NCBI RefSeq assembly: GCF_048771995.1
Contig: NC_133024.1
Span: 5,034,001 to 5,098,000 of the forward strand
DNA from: Taeniopygia guttata
Taxonomy: Eukaryota > Chordata > Aves > Passeriformes > Estrildidae
DNA: 64,000 nucleotides
Direction: 5' to 3'
Positions 13,045-64,000 of the stretch are shown one piece after another. The number at the start of each line of letters is the position of its first letter. Position 1 is the stretch's first letter. Both the position numbers and the translations under genes were made by a program. The notes below the pieces were generated by a model. That model was not told where the DNA came from. It saw only the letters and a list, made by a program, of their open reading frames with translations, and did no database searches.

Positions 13045-14249
13045 AATAAAGTAACCTAGTAAAGCAAGATTGAAGAGTCCTGCAGATTATATGTTGAGTC
13101 AGTCAATGCCATACATTCACCATTAAACTGAGCAGCAGCAGACGTGACATCTCGCAGTTATTTAGGGCAAAAAAGCTTCCATACTATTTAATCAAAAACT
13201 GTAAACCAATGTTGCAATTTACCATATACAAAATAAAGTGATACTAAAATAACAAGCAATTAAAATTTGATTCCTTAATGTTTTTTCCCCTGGAAAATAT
13301 TTTTTCACCTGGAATTAAGAACAGCTCACCTGCAGACTGGAGGTGCTCATGGCTGCCCAGAGACACCAGCTACGCCACATCATTTCAGAGCAGACAGAGC
13401 ACATTTCAACTTGAAGGAGGTCAAGATCCAGACAGTAAGCAGACATACCTTCTCTGGCCATCTGAAAGGTGACAGAATAAGGCAAAGAAGAACCCAAGGT
13501 TTACCTAAATTAAGTCAATTTTCCAGCAGCATCTCCATCTGATTCTTCCCACTCCTTATTCTTCACTTTCAGGCAACTGTATTTCAGTAATGCTGTTCAA
13601 CATTGTAAGACAGCTTAAAGTAAAATTTCTCTCCTATTTCTTCCCACTTCAGCTCCTGGACTATACAGATGATGCCCTGGGATTTTACTCTCTGCTGATA
13701 GACTGGGTAGGAGGGAAAAAACCTAACCCAGAAAACCTCGTGATAATGCCTGGAGAGTCCCTGTAGCTCTTCACATTTCACTGCTCCCCACCAGAGACTC
13801 ATGAGCTGTGGACAGACTCCTGTCAAGACTCACACAGTCGACTCCTGCTGCATTTTGGGCATTCCTAATAATGTTAATTATTAGCTGGGATCACAGAAGG
13901 TGCTGGACAAGTAGCAGCGCTTCCCTGATGAAGGAACACAGTATTTCTACTACCCATAAATGTTTACAAATCCAGCTTAACCCCAGCCCCAGTGTAGGGC
14001 TGGATTTTTCTAGCTGCATGCCATCTTTTGGGGAGAAGCATGAAAAAGCACCAGCTCTTCTGAAACAGGATTTGGAACCACCAAGGCAGTCAGTGTTTCA
14101 GGTAAATCATCTTGCCCAACCATTCACATTGGAAGCAATATTGATTTGGTGAACAATAAGCCAAGGAAGGCCACTGGGGTTTAAACTAAGCTCATAAGGA
14201 AAACAAACACAAAGGAATCATTGAAGAAGACACACAGGTTGAGAGATAC
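13045..14249. other. Downstream flank of UVRAG, no gene seen
   Basis: No exon or repeat was recognised. In mammals WNT11 lies beyond the 3' end of UVRAG; I found no WNT11-like exon here or elsewhere in the first 14 kb. Confidence 0.45.
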
Positions 14250-14257
14250 AAATAAAT

Positions 14258-14263
14258 TTTATT
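14258..14263 (-). terminator. Candidate distal polyadenylation signal for UVRAG
   Basis: AATAAA on the minus strand lies in an A/T-rich block that also reads AATAAA on the plus strand (14251-14256). It is the last strong signal before the repeat-rich flank. It would give a 3' UTR of about 3 kb. This is inference from position only. Confidence 0.3.
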
Positions 14264-14645
14264 TTATAAAGACAGATGAGCTTTCCTGCAATTGCCAACA
14301 TAGTTTTAATGTGTCATTTACTATGCGATATTCTAGTCTCACTTATTTTAGATACCTGATCAAGCAAGGATAAACCAATGCTGTTGTGCTTGCTATAAAA
14401 ATATAGTGGGATCTGATATTCCAAAACTAATATGCTCAAAAATCTTAAGGATTTCTAATGAGGGATTAGATTGAGATTGCAATGAAATGCTTTCTCCATT
14501 TGAAGACAGTTGCAGACTTTTAAGTGCCACAGCTGTGCAGGAACTGAAAGGCTCTTGGAAATTGAATGTACACTGTGATCCATTATCTCACCCTCAAACC
14601 TCCTGTTTGTTTCTCTTCCACTACAACTATTTCCAAAATAATTTA

Positions 14646-14696
14646 CAGGGGGTCAAAAAAAAAAAACCAAAAAAAACCCCAAAAAAACCCCAACAA
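14646..14696. repeat. A/C-rich low-complexity tract
   Basis: Runs of A separated by CC or CCCC (AAAAAAACCCC-type units). Low-complexity sequence within the probable 3' UTR; the frames across it are meaningless. Confidence 0.8.
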
Positions 14697-16991
14697 AGCC
14701 CACCAAAAGGAGAAAGCTGTGACATGGCTGCAGTCTGTACAACCCTCTTCCTCACAGCCACAAGGAGCTGGTCAATGCTTCATCAGCCCTGTGATGCTGT
14801 CCCACCTCACACCACCTGCTACAAGGAAAGTGGTAGAAGTGGAAGAGAAACACAGGAATAATTTAAGGTTACCTAAAGATACAGCCATAGAAAGCCCATC
14901 TGAGCAGCTTTGTGCGACAGATACAAAAATTAACCATAGTGTTTAGCACATTACCAATTACAAGGGTTAAACAGGAACAGCAACACAACATTGGGGTGGA
15001 GAATCAGACTTCATTTGGTTTGTGCAACCTGAGAAATAAACAATTAAAGGAAAAAAAAAGTCCCACTGATGCTATACAAACCTCATTTCACAAGCTGCTA
15101 AACTGTGCTGAGACGCTACACGTTCGCCTACGAAACACAGTGACTTCACAACTACTCTTTGGGCTGCTTTGAAAAGTCACCATCACACACAAGCTAATGT
15201 TTTTCTGTTATATAGGAACACGAGTGTGTGTACAAACAGACCCGTGCTGCCTCGAGCGTGCCAGATCCCATCCCACAGGGTGCAAAACTGACCCAAAGTT
15301 ACTGAATTTCACCTGAAATTATACTGGTATCAGAAGATGGTACAGGGCCCAGGACAGAATATCTTATGCTCATCACTATGAAGTGCTGCTCTTTCAGGTG
15401 TTTATTTCTCCTTCTCTAGGCAAAATTACAGCAAGAGCTTCCTACCTATTCCTTTCCAAAGATGATGGCAGTGCTTTGAGCTTCTGCAGCACTTCCTTTG
15501 GGGAAGTTTTCATGAGGTTTGAACAGAGGAGCTAATTTGGGGGAGAAGATACTCATAGGTGTGTCAGCTTTGTACCTGAAATCGTGTTCAGTGTCTCAAA
15601 ATCAAGGTATCCAAGTGCTCCCATCTAGCACATCATCCTGGGACAGACTGAAGCCAGCAAATTGCTGCAGAGAGGCTCTATCCAACCACTCAACTGTGGA
15701 CACAACCATTAAAAGCTAATTGAAGAAATGTGAATATAGTTTTAATACAATCATTAAGGCGTTACCTGGAAAAATGCATATTCTAGAACAGTGCTATTAT
15801 GCATACTGGTTCTCACAAACATGTCTTGTTTTGACAACAGAAAGCTGAGATTATACATATCGGTATTTTTAAGAAGTTAATTTCATCTAGCCTTACAGTG
15901 AAGTTAGGAAAAGACTGCGTTGTGGGTTCAAAAGAAAACAAACCAGGGAGAGATAAAAAAAGCCAGACAAGATGAAGTATTTTTATTCTGCTATATACTT
16001 TTATATTTCAGAGCTCACAACTGAGCTCAGATTCTTGGGTATACAATATAGAAAACATGAGCAATGAAATCCAAACTGAAATACATACCAGGAATCACAA
16101 AGAAGGCTGCAAATTGCTTTCTCATTAGTGCAGCTGAACACGTGTGGCAGTGGTAACCTATCCAACAGCAAAATGCACCTCCAGCAAATACTGGAAGTTT
16201 CTTCCCTCAAAGTATAGATGGTTAAAAAAAAAAAAAATCAGATTAATAATGTTAAGTGCCTCCTTTTTACAGAGGATGGAGCAATTCCACACATTCACCT
16301 AATTCCAAAGTGCTTCATTCCCAGTCTGGGTTTTTTGGAAGATGTCTGAAGTGTCTCATGGCACACTGCCCCCACTGCACACCTTGGAGGGTAGCAGCTG
16401 AACCCCATGTTGGTACTGGGCTCATTAAGTCCCTTCTAATGAGATCTGTGCCAAACCTAATTGGGGAATGGTCAGGCTGAGATTATTACACAGAAAAAAA
16501 TCAGTGTAATAATCACCTTAGAGGTGATTTACTCCTCAAGGTTTCCACTGGTAGGAAGAGCAAGTATGGAGGAAAAGAGGAGTGGGAAAACTCCCAAATG
16601 TCACTTCTGATTAACCAGGTGCAAGGAAACTGCAAAAAATCACACAGGTGCTCATTCTCTATCAAGTTCACACTGCCAACTGAAGACTCCTCAGTGCAAA
16701 CTAGAACTTCAAAGGCTGCCAAGCACAGCCAAAATAAAGTTGTCCAATTGTAGCAAATTCATGGTATTTCTCTAATACTGACTACATTGCTCAAGCAAAC
16801 ACAGGAATACATGGGAGAATGTAAAGACATCTTACCATAAAAATATATTAAAGGGTTTTTCTTCTGAAAAGATTAAAATAAATTTAACTCTAAATAATAA
16901 TTAAGAACATAACAAACATTCATAGAAGGGGCTGATCAGCACTAGAAGTTGTTTTCAGAAAAGCTTTTGTAAATGGGTTCCAATGCCCAAG

Positions 16992-17014
16992 AAAAAAAAA
17001 AAAAAAAAAAAAAA
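16992..17014. repeat. A23 homopolymer
   Basis: Twenty-three consecutive A on the plus strand, about 240 bp past the UVRAG stop, so a poly-T/U run in the transcript. Likely variable in length. Confidence 0.9.
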
Positions 17015-17193
17015 CACAAAACCTCCAACAGATTATAAATACCAAACATAAAAGGACTTAAAGCAGAATGAAGTTACCTGGGCTGTGAATACACCATGAT
17101 CCTGTGTTATTGTGCTCAAGTCCATTTGTCTAACACCGTAGGAACAACTTTAGCTTTTTTATTTTCATAATTAATATAAAGAATAAGTGCAAT

Positions 17194-17199
17194 TTTATT
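17194..17199 (-). terminator. Proximal polyadenylation signal AATAAA for UVRAG
   Basis: AATAAA on the minus strand lies 55-60 bp after the UVRAG stop codon, with a second copy at 17158-17163. It would give a very short 3' UTR. Use is not established; signals further on (15982, 15401, 14258) compete. Confidence 0.35.
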
Positions 17200-17254
17200 T
17201 CTATTCAGATCACTGATTTCACCTCAATGTCTGCTATCAAATCTCCGTCCGAGC

Positions 17255-59492
<42,238 letters not shown>

Positions 59493-59604
59493 TTATAGCT
59501 GTGAAAAACGTTCCCTACATGTGCAAACACCTCAAAACCAGCAACAGGAATGCAAACTCAGACTGTCAGCTTCCATTCCAAAATAGCAAATGAGGAAGCA
59601 TAAG

Positions 59605-59834
59605 GAAGGCAGGGATAGATGAGATACTGGGCAGAAATTGCTCCCTGTGAGAGTGGTGATGCCCTGGTACAGGCTGCCCAGAGAAGCTGTGGCTGACCCA
59701 TCCTTGGAAGTGCTCAAGGCCAGGTTGGACAGGGCTTGGAGCAGCCTGGTGTACTACAAGGTGCCCCCGCCCATGGCAAGGAGTTGGAACTGCATGAGCT
59801 TTAAGGTCCCACAACCCCAAATCATTCTGTGATG
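59605..59834 (+). repeat. CR1 LINE fragment beside exon 7
   Basis: Plus-strand CR1 3' end (ggtacaggctgcccagagaa, gtgctcaaggccaggttgga, tttaaggtcccacaacccc). Its left edge is about 127 bp from the exon 7 acceptor, so it sits close to the branch-point region of intron 6. Confidence 0.9.
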
Positions 59835-61439
59835 ACTTGCGTAGTTTATGAAGAAAACTGCCACGTCTTTAAATTCAATCAAGTATCAAAATCTCCTCTT
59901 CAATTTTTCAATTCAACAGATACTGACCAGGCTGCAGGTGAGAAAGCAGGTAATTACAGGTACCTCACTTAAATTAAATCACCATTAACGTGAAAATAGA
60001 TACACACAAGCATTGTTAGCACAGGCCAGCTTTAGAAAAAGTGCAAGTATCCTTTAGCTAACACACAGCTACCCAGCAAAGAACATGAAACATTCTTCAC
60101 TATCTCCCACTATGCTATGGGTCCTTCTGTAGCTAAAACATAGATTTCTTAATTGAATCACATTTGAAAACATTAAAATATTATGATGATGCATTACTGA
60201 TTGTTAGCCCTGGCTTCAGGGTGAAGAGAGAAAACAAATTATTTGCCATATTTATTGGAAAAAAAAAAACAGGCAGAGGAAAAAGATGGCAAAAACAGGT
60301 CTAACAGAAACATTAACATCTTTCTTAAAATTAACACAGAGTAGAAATTATTGTATTTATTAGAAAAAGAGGAGTTGTACATGGAAACAAACAGTGCTAG
60401 TAATATTAATAAACAAGGTCTTGTGATTTAGAACTTTTACATGTTACAGTTCTAAATGAATACACTTAAGTCACCAGATGCCTTTAGTTCCTTCACACTG
60501 TTGCTTCTCCTAAACACCAGTAATAACATAATTTCAAGCAAAAATCCAAGTAATTTCTTTGGTTTCTCTTGACTTTCTCAAACTGCTCATAGCACCAGCA
60601 GCTGCAGAGCTGGGCAGGGACCATCCCACTGCTCTGCTGGCTGCTGAGGGGGTGGAAGGGGGCTAAGACTGCTAAGAGCAACAGTCCTGCATCACCCAAG
60701 GGCTTGGTCTAAACTCACCTAATGAAGAACTAAGACCTCCTGGAAACCCTGATCCTACTGGGAATCACTTCTTACACCTCCCACCTTTGTGAACGCATCC
60801 TGAGGCTGTTGGCTACGGAACACGTGGTTACACAGGTCAAAGCCAAGGTTTGCTGACCGTCCTGAACATCACTCAGAGCTCTGCTGTCATGTCATCCACT
60901 TCCACACTTTCCAACTTGTCTCTTTCCAAAAGTCTGGAATGTTTTCCTTCTACATATTAAAAAGCCTTACCCAAGATAAAACTTGGGTAAGTGAATAACT
61001 GAATGACATTTCCCCTTCCTCTTTATGTGGTTTAACACTGGAAGAACATTCTTGATTTAGTCCATTAGGTGATCACAAGACAACCTTACAAGTTTTCACA
61101 ACACTCCATTTAGGCAGCAAAACCTCCTGGAAAGTGTTCTACTCATTGAAAGAGTATTTACATAATGGAGAAATTATTAGAAAGGTCATTTGCCATGTGA
61201 GGTCCTCACAGTGATTTGACCAACACTTATTAACAACCTACAAGTTGTGTAGTAACTAAGTTCTCCTATGCATACTCAAAGGATAAGGAACAAACATCTA
61301 CAGAGATTAACTTCTCAAAACAATACATATAGTCAAATACTTGTTCAATTGGGTAAATCATTCTCTAAATATAAATTTATAACATATAAAAACTGCTATA
61401 CAAAATAATTCAGCAATAAAATCTGGTTTTAATAAGAAA

Positions 61440-61518
61440 TTTATTTCTTATCAAGCATCGTTCACTCATTTCTTGCAGTTAAACTTTGCTGCCTTTTTGC
61501 CAAATACGGCGGTATACA
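61440..61518 (-). other. Terminal-exon-like segment, unidentified
   Basis: On the minus strand a strong acceptor (tttttctgtcttgcag, ending at 61519) is followed by a 51-nt open frame YTAVFGKKAAKFNCKK, a TGA at 61468-61466 and AATAAA at 61445-61440. I could not identify the peptide. It could be the last exon of a gene nested in intron 6, an alternative terminal exon of UVRAG, or a chance alignment. The UVRAG exon 6 phase would read it in a different frame, with a stop after about a dozen codons. Confidence 0.3.
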
Positions 61519-63298
61519 CTGCAAGACAGAAAAATTACTGATACTGGTTGACTCAATCCCAGTACATCCACTGTTGTTCTAAGAACTTTAAAATGGTAAC
61601 ATGACCACATCCAAAGTTAAATCTCACAAGATTTTAAAATTTTAGGGACTTCACGTCCCAAAAGCAGCAACAGAATTTTTTTTCTCAGCCAAAAAAAAGC
61701 CCCCACATGGAAATCTTTGGTCATCCAACAAGGGCAATACAAACTGAGCTATTAAGAAAGCCAACATGGAAATTTTGTGTATCACTTCAGCACAAGCAGA
61801 CTTTGGTGGAAGCAATTATGATTACACAATGGAGATCAGCAAGCTGAGGCCATAAATCTGGATTAAAACATATGCAGCATAAACAGAGAGAAACTTCAAC
61901 CCTAACTGACCACATCTTGTTTCCATTTCTGTGCTAAATGCAGGTCCAATGCTACAGCTTAGTCAGCATAAGCTGCACTTTGAGCACAATCCTACTCAGT
62001 TTAATAACTATCAACAGTAAGCCAACTGATTACATCACCTACATGCAATCAGCCAACGTGGGATTCTTCCTACACTGCCCAAGACTTCATTTTTTAAAGT
62101 ACTTTATTAAAATTAGCACTTCCATAGCTCTTTAAAAGCTAGTTGAGAACTTGAAGAGGCCACTGGCCTGCTACCAAATTTCCTCCAGCAATTGGGAAAG
62201 CCAAGCCAGTTACAGCAGATACTCCAGCCTTTTTAAAGGGATAGCTTAGCCAACAGTGTTGTCACTCGGTGTCTGCAACAGCTCACAGCCATTGTCAGCC
62301 AGAAGCAGAGCAACTGGAACGTGATGACTGACAGGTTTACTGCTGCTGCTTGGGGCCCTGAGAGCTGCTCTGCAATTGTCCAACATCAGGCCAGTTACAT
62401 GCTGCTGCCTGGGAAAGAACCTGAAAGCAAAGCAGACATTTAAATTCTTGAGCATCCTGAATGATTAAAGGCAGAGATCCACAAGGCTGCAGTTCTACTT
62501 CCATTCCTATAGCACCAGCTTTCTGAGATGGGGGAAATTAAGAACACACAAACCACCCTCCCTTCCTTTGACAGTTTAGAAAACAGTTGGATACATTAAA
62601 AGTGCAATCCATATATTATAAGCTAAGACCAACACAAGCTGCATCCCTACTTGGTTTACAAAGGACCAGCACAAAAAATTTCAATGTCTCTCCTCTATAC
62701 TTTCTAGATCCCAAGTTCCTGAAATACAGGCTATTTGGGTTATTTTCTCAAGGCTTTTCAAGTCTTACATCTAATTGCTTTCCCCAACAACTACTGCCCC
62801 CCTTCCCTCCCCCCTCTAAAAAAAGCCCAAAACCCACTTTCTACCTTGGCTGTAAGATTTGAAACCATTCTAGCATACAGTGTTCCACCAATCAATCCAA
62901 TTGGGTACCGGGTTGGATGGGGACAGGGGGAAAAAAATGGATAGCAAGTTTTGGACTTGATGAAGTCCAAAATCTACAGGATTTCTTTGACATAATGTTC
63001 TTGCCTTGTTTGCAAGTTCAATCAGTTTTCCTTACTTCCCAGGACTGAACAGTGCAGTGGTCCAACATAACTTGACTTTACAACTTCGGAATGTGCTGTA
63101 ACAACACGTTCTCTTTAAGCCTGCAGTAGGTTTGAACGTTCAGCTGGAGCACTTTCCTTTTCAATATGCTGCAGTATCCTAGTCTCTCTTGGTCATGCAT
63201 TAATCCAGTGACTTACTAATTTGTATAGTAAGTTCATTTCTGGCTGCAATTTCTAAAAAACTGAAAGCTGGAGTGTAGTGAGAGTTGTGCCTATTAAG

Positions 63299-63578
63299 TG
63301 TCTTGGTTTGAAAGACAGGGATCTGTCAAGGAAGGCAGAACTTCCCTTGAAATGGAAAAATTACCTCCTTCCTTCCCTCACCGCTGCCCCGTGAAAATCT
63401 GGCGGTATCTCTGCCCTTCCCAAGAGAATGCACCTCAGCTATGATAGTGCAGCCAGCTGCACTCCTCCCCTCTGCTACATCTTTTGTCTAAGTACTGGTC
63501 ATTATTGTCTCTTAGCAACAGATGGGAAGAAATACCACGAAAGAAAGACACAAAAGGAAAAATCTTAACCCCTGACAT
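63299..63578. mobile_element. Internally deleted solo LTR, ERVL-type
   Basis: A 280-bp relative of the LTR at 50665. It has the same start (TGTCTTGGTTTGAAAGACAGG-type) and the same end context (aggaaaaatcttaacccctgaca), but lacks about 330 bp of the middle. Flanks are TTAAG (63294-63298) and TTATG (63579-63583), a 5-bp duplication with one mismatch. Confidence 0.8.
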
Positions 63579-63926
63579 TATGCCTGTATTTACATTATTG
63601 AAAGAGTCTCAGCTTTATCAGATAATTGACAACATAATTTTGCAATTCTATCATCCACTCCCAATATCTATTTTCTATCAGACACATCTAGATTTTTCAT
63701 GTACATAACTTTAAGCCATAAATACATCAATTAATAGTAGTAATATACTACAGTTCTTTCTCACAAGAGAAATAAATGCCTCTGGTCATATTTGCCAGAA
63801 CAATCTTTGTTCACAGCAAGACTAAATTTAAACTGAGACTTACTACATGGGATTTAGAAAATAGAATGGAACATTTCTGGCATTAAGTCACATGTAGGGT
63901 CCTGGAAGTAAAGTACCCAAATTTAT

Positions 63927-63957
63927 TACTAAAAAAAAAAAATAAAAAAAAAAAAAC
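63927..63957. repeat. A-rich low-complexity tract
   Basis: Two A-runs separated by a single T near the window end. Confidence 0.85.
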
Positions 63958-64000
63958 TTTCCTATTAAATTCAGAAACCAGAATGCACATTACCTTGTAT

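Larger units (their letters stand above)
14250..17254 (-). other. UVRAG: Probable UVRAG 3' UTR and gene end (extent uncertain)
   Basis: No coding potential is seen after the TGA. Polyadenylation signals (AATAAA on the minus strand) lie at 17194-17199 (about 55 bp past the stop), 17158-17163, 15982-15987, 15401-15406 and 14258-14263. Which are used cannot be decided from sequence. A 3' UTR of 1.3-3 kb would suit a conserved vertebrate gene of this size. The segment also contains a 23-base A-run at 16992-17014 (poly-T in the transcript) and nested hairpins at 16481-16529. Confidence 0.5.

Noticed and set aside
1..14249. Search for WNT11 or another protein-coding neighbour downstream of UVRAG
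   Set aside because: No exon with recognisable WNT motifs or other conserved peptide was seen. The neighbour is probably outside the window.
60700..60745. Donor-like ATTAG|GTGAGT on the minus strand, tested as the end of UVRAG exon 6
   Set aside because: The phase would suit, but the upstream translation does not resemble the UVRAG segment before LHRAQ and contains no plausible acceptor-bounded exon.
63989..64000. Donor-like AAG|GTAATG on the minus strand at the window edge, possibly UVRAG exon 6
   Set aside because: The visible exon bases (ATACAAG) do not fit the expected Leu-Leu-Arg ending in the phase needed by exon 7. Cannot be judged from seven bases.

Overview
The window is vertebrate nuclear DNA, most likely from a bird and probably a songbird. 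The evidence is about 18 truncated CR1 LINE copies with the typical 3' tail, in both orientations, solo LTRs of avian endogenous retroviruses, AT-rich low-CpG background and widely spaced short exons. The window holds one confidently recognised gene. No bacterial-type operon, CRISPR array, rRNA or tRNA was seen.

The gene is UVRAG (UV radiation resistance-associated gene), on the minus strand. Nine consecutive coding exons are present, matching the last nine of the gene (exons 7-15 if the gene has 15, as I recall for human). They lie between 59478 and 17255. Every junction has GT-AG ends and the phases join without a break: 1507 coding bases, encoding 501 residues plus the stop. They cover the Beclin 1-binding coiled coil, the membrane-binding BARA2-like domain and the disordered C-terminal tail. 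The N-terminal C2-domain exons must lie beyond 64000.

Layout: 1-14.2 kb is gene-free flank downstream of UVRAG, with CR1 pieces and a decayed retroviral env relic (about 5.8-7.3 kb). 14.25-17.25 kb is the probable UVRAG 3' UTR with several polyadenylation signals. 17.26-24.03 kb holds exons 15 and 14; intron 14 contains a solo LTR with a clean 6-bp target duplication only 180 bp from the last-exon acceptor. 24-53.4 kb is two large introns (12.9 and 16.4 kb) around exon 13, filled with CR1 copies, LTRs and several strong hairpins. 53.4-59.5 kb is a compact cluster of exons 12-7. 59.5-64 kb is part of intron 6, with a CR1 copy, a shortened ERVL-type LTR and an unexplained terminal-exon-like segment at 61440-61518.

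I found no previously undescribed multi-gene system. The items most worth checking are the sense-oriented LTR beside the last exon, the orphan terminal-exon signature in intron 6, the loss of the long A-run at the start of exon 8, and a 62-bp hairpin at the edge of a CR1 copy.
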